A DNA stretch of 51,432 nt from an uncultured Pseudomonadota bacterium (GCA_903938365.1 CAJACZ010000124.1:1-51432), one strand, 5' to 3'; positions 1 through 10,355 are shown, counted from the stretch's first letter. Program-made: numbers and translations. Notes: generated from the letters alone by a model not told the origin.

Positions 1-225
1 CGCGATCTCTGCACGCCCGCGGAACTCGAAGCCATGGCGGATCGCTGGGCGGTCGTCGCCTGTCTGGGCCGCGGCATGCCCTACCGGGAGATCCACCGCA
101 TCACCGGAGTCAGCGTCACCACCATCGGCAGGGTGGCGCGCTGCATGGCGGACGGCAATGGCGGCTACGGACTCGCCGCCCGCCGGCTCGAGACCGCGGC
201 GCACGACACGTCGACCAGCCGCTGA
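1..225 (+). CDS. TrpR/YerC-YecD family DNA-binding regulator, 5' truncated by window start
   Basis: Frame is open from base 1: RDLCTPAELEAMADRWAVVACLGRGMPYREIHRITGVSVTTIGRVARCMADGNGGYGLAARRL; TrpR-like HTH and GNGGY tail typical of the YerC family; directly upstream of hisG. Confidence 0.85.
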   Translation, partial: RDLCTPAELEAMADRWAVVACLGRGMPYREIHRITGVSVTTIGRVARCMADGNGGYGLAARRLETAAHDTSTSR

Positions 226-279
226 CCGGCGCCGCGCCCGAGCCCCTCTTCCCCCCAGCCCACCACGTTGCCGACCCCT

Positions 280-1179
280 ATGGACAAAGACCTCCGACTC
301 AAGCTTGCCGTGCAGAAATCCGGCCGGCTCACCGATCACTCCGTGGACCTGCTCGTGCGCTGCGGCCTGAAGGTCTCGCGCGCCAAGGACCAGCTGTTCG
401 GGCACGGCGAGAACATGCCGCTGGACCTGCTGTTCGTGCGCGACGACGACATCCCCGACCTGGTCGAGGAAGACGTCTGCGACCTCGGGCTGGTCGGCCT
501 GAACGTCATCGAGGAGCGGCGGCTCGAACTTGCGGCGCGCGGCCATGCCGCCCGTTTCTCGGTGCTGCGCGCGCTCGACTTCGGGCGCTGCCGCCTCAGC
601 CTGGCGGCACCGGAGGGTTCGCCGATCGATCGCCCGGCGGCGCTGGAGGGCAAGCGCATCGCGACCACCTATCCCTACATCCTCGGGCGCTACCTGCGGG
701 AGCGCGGCATCCAGGCGGAGATCGTGACACTCTCGGGCTCGGTCGAGATCGCGCCGCGCCTCGGCCGCGCCGATGCCATCTGCGACCTCGTCTCCACGGG
801 ATCGACACTGATCGCGAACCGGCTGCGCGAGATCGAAACGGTGCTCGAAAGCCACGCGGTGCTGATCCGCACGCCCGTCGCGCTGCCGACGACCAAGGAC
901 GAGTGGGTACAGCGGCTGCTGATGCGCATCGATGGCGTGCAGCAGGTGAAGGAAAGCAAGTACATCATGCTGCACGCGCCGCGCTCGGCACTGGCCCAGA
1001 TCCGCAGCCTGCTGCCGGGCAGCGAGTCGCCCACGATCATTCCGCTCGAAGGTCACCCCGACAAAGTCGTGGTGCACGCCGTGTGCCGCGAAAACGTGTT
1101 CTGGGAAACCCTCGAAAGCCTGAAGAAGGCCGGCGCGAGTTCGCTGCTGGTGCTGCCCGTGGAGAAAATGCTCGCATGA
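280..1179 (+). CDS. hisG: ATP phosphoribosyltransferase (long form)
   Basis: MDKDLRLKLAVQKSGRLTDHSVDLL...; first gene of his order; alternative start at 268. Confidence 0.95.
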   Translation: MDKDLRLKLAVQKSGRLTDHSVDLLVRCGLKVSRAKDQLFGHGENMPLDLLFVRDDDIPDLVEEDVCDLGLVGLNVIEERRLELAARGHAARFSVLRALDFGRCRLSLAAPEGSPIDRPAALEGKRIATTYPYILGRYLRERGIQAEIVTLSGSVEIAPRLGRADAICDLVSTGSTLIANRLREIETVLESHAVLIRTPVALPTTKDEWVQRLLMRIDGVQQVKESKYIMLHAPRSALAQIRSLLPGSESPTIIPLEGHPDKVVVHAVCRENVFWETLESLKKAGASSLLVLPVEKMLA

Positions 1180-2495
1180 GCCTGCAGATCCTCGACTGGT
1201 CGGCGCTCGATGCGCCCGGGCGGCGCGCCGCCCTCGCGCGCCCCTCTGCCGAAGACAGCGGCGAAGTGCTCGCCGCGGTGCGCGCGATCGTCGCGCGCGT
1301 GCGCGAACAGGGCGACGCGGCACTGCGTGAATACTCCCTGCGCTTCGACGGCCACGCCCCCGGGACACTGCGCGTCGGCGCAGCCGAGATCGACGCCGCC
1401 ATGGGTCGCGTCGACCCCAAAGGCATCGCCGCACTGGAACGCGCGGTGGCCAACGTGCGGCGTTTCCACGAGGCACAGGTCCTGGCCCCGCTGTCGCTCG
1501 AGACCACTCCCGGTGTGCGCTGCGAGCGCATCGTCCGGCCGATCGCCGCCGTCGGGCTCTACGTGCCCGCAGGCAGCGCGCCGCTGCCTTCCGCACTGAT
1601 CATGGCCGCCGTCCCCGCGGCGATCGCGGGCTGCCCGCGCCGCGCCCTCTGCACGCCGCCGGGCAAGGAGGGCCGCATCGACGCTGCGATCCTGGTGGCG
1701 GCGCGGCTCTGCGGCGTGGACGAGATCTACCGGGTGGGCGGTGCCCAGGCCGTGGCCGCCCTCGCCTACGGTACGGAATCGATCCCGAAGGTGGACAAGA
1801 TCTTCGGCCCGGGCTCGGCATGGGTCACGGCCGCCAAACAGGTGGCTGCAGCGGACCCTGCCGGCGCGGCGCTCGACCTGCCGGCAGGCCCTTCCGAAGT
1901 GCTGGTCATCGCCGATCACTCGGCGCGCGCGGAGTTCGTGGCCGCGGACCTGCTGGCGCAGGCCGAGCATGACCCGCTCGCGCAGGCGATCCTGCTGACG
2001 CCCTCGCGGGAACTCGCGCTGGCGGTCGCCGCTGCCGTCGAACGCCAGCGTCCTGCGCTGTCCCGTGCCGCCATCCTCGATCGTTCGGTTGCGCAGAGCC
2101 GGGCCATCGTGGTGCGCGACCTTGCGGAAGCCATGTCCGTGTCCAACGACTACGCACCAGAGCACCTGATCCTGTCGGTTGAGCAGCCGCGCGAGTGGCT
2201 GGCGCAGGTGAGCAGCGCGGGCTCGGTGTTCCTCGGTCACTGGACGCCCGAGCCGATGGGTGACTACTGCTCTGGAACCAACCATGTGCTGCCGACCTAC
2301 GGCTACGCGCGCGCCTACAGCGGCCTTTCGCTGCTCGACTTCGTCAAGCGCATCACCGTGCAGGAAATCACGCCCGCCGGTCTGCGCGAACTCGGACCCA
2401 CGGCGGTGACTCTGGCGGGCCTTGAAGGGCTCGACGCCCACGGCGCGGCGGTGCAGCTGCGGCTCGACGCGCTGGCCGCGGAGTCTGCGCCATGA
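1176..2495 (+). CDS. hisD: Histidinol dehydrogenase
   Basis: MSLQILDWSALD...; GPSEVLVIAD, QAEHDPLAQ, GTNHVLPT motifs; ATGA overlap with hisG. Confidence 0.96.
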   Translation: MSLQILDWSALDAPGRRAALARPSAEDSGEVLAAVRAIVARVREQGDAALREYSLRFDGHAPGTLRVGAAEIDAAMGRVDPKGIAALERAVANVRRFHEAQVLAPLSLETTPGVRCERIVRPIAAVGLYVPAGSAPLPSALIMAAVPAAIAGCPRRALCTPPGKEGRIDAAILVAARLCGVDEIYRVGGAQAVAALAYGTESIPKVDKIFGPGSAWVTAAKQVAAADPAGAALDLPAGPSEVLVIADHSARAEFVAADLLAQAEHDPLAQAILLTPSRELALAVAAAVERQRPALSRAAILDRSVAQSRAIVVRDLAEAMSVSNDYAPEHLILSVEQPREWLAQVSSAGSVFLGHWTPEPMGDYCSGTNHVLPTYGYARAYSGLSLLDFVKRITVQEITPAGLRELGPTAVTLAGLEGLDAHGAAVQLRLDALAAESAP

Positions 2496-3550
2496 ACGAT
2501 CCGCTGCAGCTCGCCCGCCCGGAGATACTCGCCCTCAAGCCCTACGAGCACGCCGCCTGGGATCCGGCGCTCGAGCGCCTGCACGCCAACGAAGCGCCCT
2601 GGCCGCCGCTGGCACACGCGGGCGACGCGCCGCTCAACCGCTATCCGGAACCCCAGCCACGTGCGCTGGTGGCGCGGCTGGCGGCGCTGTATGGCGTGGA
2701 GCCATCGCGCCTGCTGGTGGGCCGCGGCAGCGACGAGGCCATCGACCTGCTCACCCGCGCCTTCTGCGCCGCTGGCCACGACTCGGTGGTGGTGTGTCCG
2801 CCGACCTTCGGCATGTATGCCGTGGCGGCCAGCATCCAGGGCGCCTCCGTCATCGACGTGCCGCTGCGGCGCGACGCGGGTTTCGCGCTCGACACGCCGG
2901 CGGTGATCGCCGCCCTGCGCCCGGGCGTCAAGCTCGTCTACCTGTGCTCGCCGAACAACCCCACCGGCAACCTGATCCCGGAAACGGACGTAGTGGCCGT
3001 GCTGCGTGCCGCGGCAGGACGCGCGCTCGTCGTGGTCGACGAAGCCTACATGGAGTTCGCCGGCTCGCCGGGCTTCGCCTCGCGGCTCGACGAGTTCCCG
3101 CACCTCGTCGTGCTGAAGACGCTCTCCAAGGCCCACGGACTGGCCGGAGCCCGCATCGGCGCGCTGCTCGCGATGCCGCAGGTGGTCGCCCTGCTGCGCA
3201 AGATCATCCCGCCCTACGCCATTCCGCAACCCACGGTGGAAGCCGTCATGCAGGCGCTGGAGGAGCCGCAGCTCGCGGTGACCCGCGAGCGCGTCGCCAC
3301 GGTGGTGCACGAGCGCGAACGCCTCGCCGTCGCGCTCGCCGCGACGCCCGGGGTCGAGCGCGTATGGCCGAGCGCCGGCAATTTCCTGCTGGTCGACTTC
3401 GCCGACGCCGGTGCCGCATTTACGGCGATCTGCGGGGCAGGCCTGCTGGTGCGGGACTTCCGCAGCAAGCCTGGCCTCGCCCGTGCGCTGCGCATCACCG
3501 TGGGATCGCCGACCCAGAACGACCGACTGATCCGGAGCCTGCAGGCATGA
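2492..3550 (+). CDS. hisC: Histidinol-phosphate aminotransferase
   Basis: ANEAPW, SPNNPTGN, TLSKAHGLAGARIG PLP-aminotransferase motifs; ATGA overlap with hisD. Confidence 0.96.
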   Translation: MNDPLQLARPEILALKPYEHAAWDPALERLHANEAPWPPLAHAGDAPLNRYPEPQPRALVARLAALYGVEPSRLLVGRGSDEAIDLLTRAFCAAGHDSVVVCPPTFGMYAVAASIQGASVIDVPLRRDAGFALDTPAVIAALRPGVKLVYLCSPNNPTGNLIPETDVVAVLRAAAGRALVVVDEAYMEFAGSPGFASRLDEFPHLVVLKTLSKAHGLAGARIGALLAMPQVVALLRKIIPPYAIPQPTVEAVMQALEEPQLAVTRERVATVVHERERLAVALAATPGVERVWPSAGNFLLVDFADAGAAFTAICGAGLLVRDFRSKPGLARALRITVGSPTQNDRLIRSLQA

Positions 3551-4608
3551 AAGTTTTGTTCGTGGATCGCGACGGTACGCTCGTCGAGGAGCCGCCCGAC
3601 GAGCAGGTCGATGCGCTCGACAAGATCCGCTTCCTCCCCGGCGTGTTCGCAGCGCTGGCGGAACTGCGCGCCGCGGGATTCCGCCTCGCCATGGTGACCA
3701 ACCAGGACGGGCTCGGCACCGCGAGCTTCCCCGCGCCCAGCTTCGAGCTGCCGCACCGTTTCATCCTCGATGCCTTCAGCAGCCAGGGCGTGGAATTCGA
3801 CGCGGTCTTCATCTGCCCGCACCGGCCCTCCGACGGCTGCGCCTGCCGCAAGCCGCAGACCACCCTGGTGGACGCCTGGATCCGCGAACAGGGTGTGGAC
3901 CTTGCGCGCAGCGCCGTGATCGGCGATCGCGACACGGACCTGCAGTTCGCCCGCAACCTGGGCATCCGCGGGGTTCGCGTGCGACGCCACGGCGACCCTT
4001 CCGAAACCTGGCCGGCGCTCGTCGCGGAGCTGCTGGCCCGCCGCGCCGCAGTGCACCGGCGGACCAACGAGACCGACATCAGGGTGCGGGTCGACCTGGA
4101 TGCCACGACACCGCTGCGCGCCAGCACCGGCATCGGGTTCTTCGACCACATGATCGAGCAGCTGGGCAAGCACGGCGGCTTCTCGCTCGAGCTCGACTGC
4201 AGCGGCGACCTGCACATCGACGAACACCACACCGTCGAGGACTGCGCGCTGGCGCTGGGCGAAGCGCTGCGTCGCGCCCTGGGCGACAAGCGCGGCATCG
4301 CCCGCTACGGATTCCTGCTGCCGATGGACGAAGCGCGGGCCCAGGTCGCGATCGATCTGTCCGGTCGCAGCCATGCAGTGTTCGAGGGGCGCTTCGGCCG
4401 GGAGCAGGTAGGCACGCTGCCCACCGAACTGGTGCCGCATTTCTTCCGCTCGCTGGCGGATGCCATGGGCGCAGCGATCCACGTCTCGGTGACGGGCGAC
4501 AACACGCACCACATGATCGAGGCGTGCTTCAAGGCCGTCGGGCGCGCGCTGCGCCAGGCCCTGCAGCGCGAGAGCACGGAGCTGCCCACGACCAAGGGAC
4601 TGCTGTGA
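3547..4608 (+). CDS. hisB: Bifunctional histidinol-phosphatase / imidazoleglycerol-phosphate dehydratase
   Basis: N-terminal HAD DRDGTL and C-terminal IGPD (GFFDHMIEQLGKHG, DEHHTVEDCALALG); ATGA overlap with hisC. Confidence 0.96.
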   Translation: MKVLFVDRDGTLVEEPPDEQVDALDKIRFLPGVFAALAELRAAGFRLAMVTNQDGLGTASFPAPSFELPHRFILDAFSSQGVEFDAVFICPHRPSDGCACRKPQTTLVDAWIREQGVDLARSAVIGDRDTDLQFARNLGIRGVRVRRHGDPSETWPALVAELLARRAAVHRRTNETDIRVRVDLDATTPLRASTGIGFFDHMIEQLGKHGGFSLELDCSGDLHIDEHHTVEDCALALGEALRRALGDKRGIARYGFLLPMDEARAQVAIDLSGRSHAVFEGRFGREQVGTLPTELVPHFFRSLADAMGAAIHVSVTGDNTHHMIEACFKAVGRALRQALQRESTELPTTKGLL

Positions 4609-5210
4609 GCGACCTGTCGCAGGTCGTGGTCATCGACTCCGGCGGGGCCAATCTCGCCTCACTGCAGTACGCCCTGGAGCGTCTCGGGGCGGGCACGATC
4701 GTCAGCACGGACGCAGCGGTCATCCAGGCTGCCCCACGCGTGCTGCTGCCGGGCGTGGGCTCGGCGGGCGCGGCCATGCGACGCCTGCGCGATTGCGGGC
4801 TGGACACGCTCATTCCCCGGCTGAGCCAGCCGGTGCTGGGCATCTGCCTCGGCATGCAGCTGCTGTTCGAGGCCTCCGCGGAGGGCAACACCCGCTGCCT
4901 CGGGATCCTGCCCGGAACGGTGGAGCGGCTGGTCCCGGCACCGGGACGGCCCGTGCCGCACATGGGCTGGAACACCCTGGAGAGCGTCCAGCCGGATCCG
5001 TTGCTCGAGGGAATTCCCGCCGGCGAGTATTTCTATTTCGTGCACGGCTACGCGGCCGCGCCCGACGCGGCCACGCTCGCGACGACCGACTACGGCGGAC
5101 CGCGAGTGGCCGTCGCACGTCGCGGCAACTTCCGCGGCGTGCAGTTCCACCCCGAGCGCTCCGGCGCCGCCGGAGCGCGGCTGCTGAACAATTTCCTGAG
5201 GATGAACTGA
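4605..5210 (+). CDS. hisH: Imidazole glycerol phosphate synthase glutamine amidotransferase subunit
   Basis: GTG start overlapping hisB stop (GTGA); GICLGMQLLFE nucleophile elbow; FHPE motif. Confidence 0.95.
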   Translation: MSDLSQVVVIDSGGANLASLQYALERLGAGTIVSTDAAVIQAAPRVLLPGVGSAGAAMRRLRDCGLDTLIPRLSQPVLGICLGMQLLFEASAEGNTRCLGILPGTVERLVPAPGRPVPHMGWNTLESVQPDPLLEGIPAGEYFYFVHGYAAAPDAATLATTDYGGPRVAVARRGNFRGVQFHPERSGAAGARLLNNFLRMN

Positions 5211-5226
5211 TGTGGAGTACGGTCCG

Positions 5227-5964
5227 ATGCTGCTGATCCCGTCGATCGACCTGCGGGGCGGCCACTGCGTCCGGCTGCTGAAAGGCGACTTCGCAGCGGA
5301 GACCCGCTACGACCTGGAACCGCACGAACTGCTGGCCCGCTACCGCGCGCTCGGCGCAAGCTGGCTGCACATCGTCGACCTCGACGGGGCACGCGACGGG
5401 CAGCTCGCCAACCGCGCGCTGATCGTCGCCCTGGCCTCCCAGAAAGCCGTGAACCTGCAGGTCGGCGGCGGCGTGCGTTCGCTGGCCGTGGTCGATGACC
5501 TGCTGCGCCACGGCGTGGATCGGGTGGTGGTCGGCAGCGCCGCCGTCGAATCGCCGGAGGAAGTCGCCGGGTGGCTCGCGCGCTTCGGACCGGAACGGGT
5601 CTGCCTGGCCTTCGACGTGCGCCGCGACGCCGACGGCGTGCCGCTGGTGCAGACGCGCGGCTGGACCCGGCAGACGTCGGTGTCGCTCTGGACGGCGATC
5701 GACAGCTACCTGCGTCACGGACTGCTCCATGTGCTGTGCACCGATGTCGAGCGCGACGGCGCACTGCAGGGGCCCAGCCTCGAGCTGTACCGGGACGCCA
5801 TGCGGCACTTCCCGCAGGTCCGCTGGCAGGCCTCCGGTGGCGTCAGCAGCGCCGCCGACCTCGCCGCGCTGCAGGCCCTGGGCGTGGCCGCCGCCATCAG
5901 CGGCAAGGCACTGCTCGAGGAGCGCATCGGCGCCGACGAGCTGCGGCCCTTCCTCAGGACCTGA
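5227..5964 (+). CDS. hisA: Phosphoribosylformimino-5-aminoimidazole carboxamide ribotide isomerase
   Basis: [22 protein letters not shown]...; VGGGVRSL; alternative GTG start at 5212. Confidence 0.95.
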   Translation: MLLIPSIDLRGGHCVRLLKGDFAAETRYDLEPHELLARYRALGASWLHIVDLDGARDGQLANRALIVALASQKAVNLQVGGGVRSLAVVDDLLRHGVDRVVVGSAAVESPEEVAGWLARFGPERVCLAFDVRRDADGVPLVQTRGWTRQTSVSLWTAIDSYLRHGLLHVLCTDVERDGALQGPSLELYRDAMRHFPQVRWQASGGVSSAADLAALQALGVAAAISGKALLEERIGADELRPFLRT

Positions 5965-5965
5965 C

Positions 5966-6733
5966 ATGCTGGCGCGCCGCATCATCCCCTGCCTCGACGT
6001 CCGTGACGGCCAGGTGGTCAAGGGCGTCCGGTTCCGCGACCACCGGGTCGTGGGCGACATCCTGGAGCTCGCCTGCCGCTACCGCGACGAAGGCGCGGAC
6101 GAGCTGGTCTTTTACGACATCACCGCAAGCCCCGAGGGCCGCTCGGTCGATCGGGCCTGGGTGCAGCGTGTCGCAAAGGTGCTGGACATACCGTTCTGCG
6201 TCGCCGGCGGCATCCGCTCGGTCGCCGATGCCGAGGCTGTGCTCAACGCCGGCGCGGAGAAGATCTCGGTGAACTCCCCTGCCCTCGCGGACCCTGGACT
6301 CATCGGCCGCCTTGCGGAGCGCTTCGGCGCGCAGTGCGTGGTGGTCGGCATCGACAGCGAAACCACGGCCAGCGGGTATCGCGTGTACCAGTTCACGGGC
6401 GACCCGGACCGCTCCCGCGACTCGGGTCGCGACACCCTGCAGTGGGTGCGCGAGGTGCAGGAGCGCGGCGCCGGCGAAGTGGTGCTGAACTGCATGGCCA
6501 GCGACGGCGTGCGCCAGGGTTACGACCTCGCCCAGCTTGCCGCGGTGCGCGCGGTCTGCGAGGTCCCGCTGGTCGCCTCGGGCGGCGCCGGCGCGATCGC
6601 GCACTTCGAGTCCGTGTTCCGCGAAGCGGGCGTGGATGCCGCGCTGGCGGCAAGCGTGTTTCACAGCGGCGCGATAGCGATCCCCGACCTGAAGGCCAGC
6701 CTGCGTCGCGCCGGCATAGAGGTACGTCCATGA
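5966..6733 (+). CDS. hisF: Imidazole glycerol phosphate synthase cyclase subunit
   Basis: [23 protein letters not shown]...; [13 protein letters not shown]. Confidence 0.96.
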   Translation: MLARRIIPCLDVRDGQVVKGVRFRDHRVVGDILELACRYRDEGADELVFYDITASPEGRSVDRAWVQRVAKVLDIPFCVAGGIRSVADAEAVLNAGAEKISVNSPALADPGLIGRLAERFGAQCVVVGIDSETTASGYRVYQFTGDPDRSRDSGRDTLQWVREVQERGAGEVVLNCMASDGVRQGYDLAQLAAVRAVCEVPLVASGGAGAIAHFESVFREAGVDAALAASVFHSGAIAIPDLKASLRRAGIEVRP

Positions 6734-7368
6734 CATCCGCACCCAACGACCTGGCCGGGCTCGACTTTGACAAGGGCGGGGGACTGCTGCCGGCCGTCGT
6801 GCAGCACGCGCGTACCGGTGTCGTGCTGATGCTCGGCTACATGAACGCCGAGGCGCTGCGCGCGACGCTGGAGCGGCGCCGGGTGGTGTTCTGGAGCCGC
6901 AGCCGCAGCCGCCTCTGGGAGAAGGGCGAGACCTCGGGTAACCATCTTGCGCTGGTGGAGATCCACACGGACTGCGACCGCGACACGCTGCTGGTCCTTG
7001 CGGAACCGGCGGGCCCGGTCTGCCATCTTGGCACCCTGAGCTGCTTCGGCGACGGATCGGGCCCCGCAGCGGCGCCGCTGGCGTTCCTTGCGCAGCTCGA
7101 ATCCATCGTGGAGTCGCGGGTGGCGGCAGCGTCAACGGAGGCGAGCTATACCGCCCGGCTGGTCGCCGCCGGGCCGCAACGCATGGCGCAGAAGGTCGGC
7201 GAGGAAGGCCTCGAGGTGGCGCTGGCCGCCGTCTGCGAGACCGACGAAAAGCTGGTCGGCGAATCCGCTGACCTGGTCTTCCACCTGCTCGTGCTGCTGC
7301 GGGCCCGGGGCCTCGGACTGGCCGACGTGGTCGCGGAGCTCGCGCGGCGGCACACCGCCCGCGACTGA
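6730..7368 (+). CDS. hisI: Bifunctional phosphoribosyl-AMP cyclohydrolase / phosphoribosyl-ATP pyrophosphatase
   Basis: N-terminal HisI ([28 protein letters not shown]) fused to HisE ([15 protein letters not shown]); ATGA overlap with hisF. Confidence 0.95.
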   Translation: MTSAPNDLAGLDFDKGGGLLPAVVQHARTGVVLMLGYMNAEALRATLERRRVVFWSRSRSRLWEKGETSGNHLALVEIHTDCDRDTLLVLAEPAGPVCHLGTLSCFGDGSGPAAAPLAFLAQLESIVESRVAAASTEASYTARLVAAGPQRMAQKVGEEGLEVALAAVCETDEKLVGESADLVFHLLVLLRARGLGLADVVAELARRHTARD

Positions 7369-7396
7369 GACCCGCGCCCGACGGCGGCAAGCAGCG

Positions 7397-9997
7397 TCAG
7401 AGCACCCGTTCGACCGCAGGCTCGCGCAGGTTGTAGCGCGACGCCATCGCCGCGCCGTAGGCGCCTGCGCACGCGATCAGGATGACGTCGCCTTCCGCCG
7501 TCGAATCCGGCAGCAGCCGGTCGTGCCCGAGCACATCGCCGGTCTCGCAGATCGGCCCGACCACGTCGAACAGCTCGGTCGCCGGAGCGGCCAGTCGCGA
7601 GAGGTTGTGGATGTCGTGATGCGCCCCGTAGAGGGCCGGCCTGATCAGCGAGTTCATGCCGGTCGCGACACCGAGGTAGCGGCTCTCGCCCTTGCGCTTC
7701 GTCTGCGTCACGCGGGCGAGCAGGACGCCCGCCTCGGCCACGACGAACCGCCCGGGCTCCATCCAGAGTTCCAGCTCACCGAGCGACCCGCGCAGCGTAG
7801 CCAGGCGCTCGTCGAGCCGCGCCAGGTCCAGGGCCGGATTGCCGGCCCGATCCGGGATGCCCAGGCCACCGCCGATGTCGAGGAAACACAACGACGGGAA
7901 GTGCTCGCGCAGCGCGGCCAGCACCTGCGCGGTCTCGACCCAGCTTTCGACGTCGAGCACGCCGCTGCCGACATGCGCGTGCAGGCCCACGACCTCGGCA
8001 CCGGCCTGGCGCACCAGGGCGGCGGCTTCGATCACCTCGGCCAGCGGAATACCGAACTTGGAATGCGCACCGCCCGTGCGGACGTGATGGTGATGGCCGC
8101 GTCCGCGGCCCGGATCGAGGCGCAGCAGGATCTCGCGCCCGCGGAACAGCTCGGGCCACTCCCGCAGCGCATGCAGGTTGTCGACCGTCACCCGCAGGCC
8201 CTGCTCCAGCGCCCAGGCGTACTCGTGGCGCGGCGCGAAATTCGGCGTGAACAGGATGCCGTCCGGGCGCAGCCCCGCCACGCTGGCCAGCGCATGCTCG
8301 GCTTCGCCGCGGGAGACGCACTCGATCCCCAGGCCTGCGTCATGCACGACCTGCAGCAGCTGCGCGTTCCAGTTCGCCTTCATGGCATACCAGACCCGGC
8401 TGACCGAACGCAGCGACCGCAGCGCCTGGCACTGCCGCCGCACGGTGGCGCTGTCGTAGACATAGGCCGCGTCCAGGCCCTCCATGAGCGCCAGCAGGCG
8501 TTCCGCGGCGCTTCGCCACCAGCCCCCGGGCGACTCCGCCAGGGCAGTGTCGGTGGCGCCTGAGCGAGGATTGAACAGCTGCTCCCAGGTCGGGCCGAGC
8601 ACGGTATCGGCATGCACGGGACGGACCAGCAGTTCATGCAGCCCCTCGACCAGCCGGTCACCCTGGTCTTCGTCGACGACGAAGGTCAGGTTGAGATCGT
8701 TGGCGGCCTGGCTCACCAGGTAGATGCGCTGCTCGGCGAACAGTTCGAGCGCTTCGCCCAGCTGGTGCAGGATCCCGCGGATGTTGCGACCCACGAGGCT
8801 GACCGAGGCGCAGGGCCCGATGATCTCGACGCGGCACAACGCCCCCAGGTCGCGCTGCAGGGCCTCGAGGGCCGCAGCCTCGAGCGAATTGGCCTGCGGG
8901 TCCAGGGAAACGGTGACGTTGGTCTCGGAGGTCGAGACGAGGTCCACGGACATCCCATGGCTCTTGAACACCTGGAAGGCATCGGCGAGGAACCCGACCT
9001 GATGCCACATGCCCGGGCTGTCCAGCGACACCAGCGTGACGCCCTTCTTGACGCACACCGCCTTGACCTGCGCGGCATCGCTGCCGGGGGCATGGGTCAG
9101 CAGAGTGCCTCCAAGCTCGGGCGCCTGGGTGGCGAACACGTAGAGCGGGATCAGGTATTGCCGCGCGGGCAGGATGCAGCGCGGGTGCAGCACCTTGGCG
9201 CCCGCGGTGGCGATTTCCTGCGCCTCGTCGTACGTCAGCGTGCGCAGCTGCCGGGCCGTCGGCGTCGAGCGCGGATTCGCGCTGAACATGCCGGGCACGT
9301 CGGTCCAGATCTCCAGCCGGCTCGCCTGCAGCCTGGCCGCCAGATACGCGGCCGAGGTGTCGGAGCCGCCGCGCCCGAGCAGCACGGTCTGCCCCTCGTG
9401 ATCGCTGGCGATGAAGCCCTGCGTGATGACCACGGGGGTGAGGGCCGCGAGTCGCTCCCGCAGCGCCGTATCCGGTGCGAAGCCGCAGGTCGCCGACAGG
9501 TAGCCTGCCCGCTCGGTAGCATCCTTGCGTGCCTCTGCACGCAGCATCGTCCGCGCGTCCGCCCAGGTCGTCTCGAGGCCCTGCGCACGCAGGTACAGCG
9601 CACCCAGCTCGGTCGCCATGAGCTCCCCGGTGGACATGACCCGGGCACGGGTGCGGTCGGTGAGCTCACCCATCAGCGCCACCCCGGCGGTGACCTGGCG
9701 CAGTTCGGCAAACCAGCGTTCAAGCGCCGGGTCCGGCTGGACTCCCAGCTGCACGGCCAGCTCGCGATGGCGCTCGAAGATCGCCTCGAGTGCCGGCTCG
9801 TGCTGGCCTGACAGCGCCAGGGCGAGCATCTTCTCGAGACGGTCCGTCACACCGCTGATCGCAGAGTGCACGACCAGCACCCGGGCACCGCCCGTGAGCC
9901 GCGCGCGGCAGATGGTGGCAATGCGCCGCCAGTTCGGCTCGTTGGACACACTCGTCCCGCCGAACTTCAGCACGACCCAGGACGGGTCAATCGTCAT
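7397..9997 (-). CDS. Fused aspartate kinase / diaminopimelate decarboxylase
   Basis: N-term VVLKFGGTSVSN aspartokinase plus ACT-like segments (VSLVGRNIRGI); C-term VYDSATVRRQ, WYAMKAN PLP lysine motif, HVGSG, DIGGGLG of LysA; one continuous frame. Confidence 0.93.
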   Translation of the reverse strand: MTIDPSWVVLKFGGTSVSNEPNWRRIATICRARLTGGARVLVVHSAISGVTDRLEKMLALALSGQHEPALEAIFERHRELAVQLGVQPDPALERWFAELRQVTAGVALMGELTDRTRARVMSTGELMATELGALYLRAQGLETTWADARTMLRAEARKDATERAGYLSATCGFAPDTALRERLAALTPVVITQGFIASDHEGQTVLLGRGGSDTSAAYLAARLQASRLEIWTDVPGMFSANPRSTPTARQLRTLTYDEAQEIATAGAKVLHPRCILPARQYLIPLYVFATQAPELGGTLLTHAPGSDAAQVKAVCVKKGVTLVSLDSPGMWHQVGFLADAFQVFKSHGMSVDLVSTSETNVTVSLDPQANSLEAAALEALQRDLGALCRVEIIGPCASVSLVGRNIRGILHQLGEALELFAEQRIYLVSQAANDLNLTFVVDEDQGDRLVEGLHELLVRPVHADTVLGPTWEQLFNPRSGATDTALAESPGGWWRSAAERLLALMEGLDAAYVYDSATVRRQCQALRSLRSVSRVWYAMKANWNAQLLQVVHDAGLGIECVSRGEAEHALASVAGLRPDGILFTPNFAPRHEYAWALEQGLRVTVDNLHALREWPELFRGREILLRLDPGRGRGHHHHVRTGGAHSKFGIPLAEVIEAAALVRQAGAEVVGLHAHVGSGVLDVESWVETAQVLAALREHFPSLCFLDIGGGLGIPDRAGNPALDLARLDERLATLRGSLGELELWMEPGRFVVAEAGVLLARVTQTKRKGESRYLGVATGMNSLIRPALYGAHHDIHNLSRLAAPATELFDVVGPICETGDVLGHDRLLPDSTAEGDVILIACAGAYGAAMASRYNLREPAVERVL

Positions 9998-10063
9998 GAT
10001 GGCCTCTCCGGAGCCGGCGGGCTCGCGCAATGAGGGCGCGCAGGGCGCCCGGAAGACGATGAG

Positions 10064-10291
10064 CTAGAGCTCGTCGTCGTAAAACTCGCGAAGGTCCTTC
10101 TCGAGCTGCTTGTCGGCCAGCACTTCCTCGAGTTTGCTCCACGCCGCCTTGCCGCGTTTCCCTGGCGTCGGCTTCGCACGCCGGTCGACCCGGTCGAGGA
10201 AGCGATCGTAGTCGGTGTTCTCTTCCTGGGGCGCGTTCTCGCCAAGAAAATCGTCGTCGAGGTCGAAGCTCTCGGTATCTCTCTCGGACAT
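10064..10291 (-). CDS. Small acidic protein (75 aa), possibly PA3496-like family
   Basis: MSERDTESFDLDDDFLGENAPQEEN...KLEEVLADKQLEKDLREFYDDEL; preceded by a good sigma70-like promoter. Confidence 0.65.
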   Translation of the reverse strand: MSERDTESFDLDDDFLGENAPQEENTDYDRFLDRVDRRAKPTPGKRGKAAWSKLEEVLADKQLEKDLREFYDDEL

Positions 10292-10315
10292 TTCTTTCGC
10301 TCTAATCCTTATGAA

Positions 10316-10332
10316 TCAGCAGGTTATGCTGA
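10316..10332 (-). repeat. Perfect 6-bp inverted repeat (TCAGCA-TAACC-TGCTGA) in predicted 5' UTR
   Basis: Read directly; lies between the promoter and the start codon of the 75-aa ORF. Confidence 0.5.
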
Positions 10333-10355
10333 AATCCGGGGTTCGGAAGGCCGGA

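Noticed and set aside
1053-4512. Long minus-strand ORFs opposite hisD/hisC/hisB (462, 331, 432 aa)
   Set aside because: Antisense shadows of well-defined his genes; no recognisable domain or initiation signal
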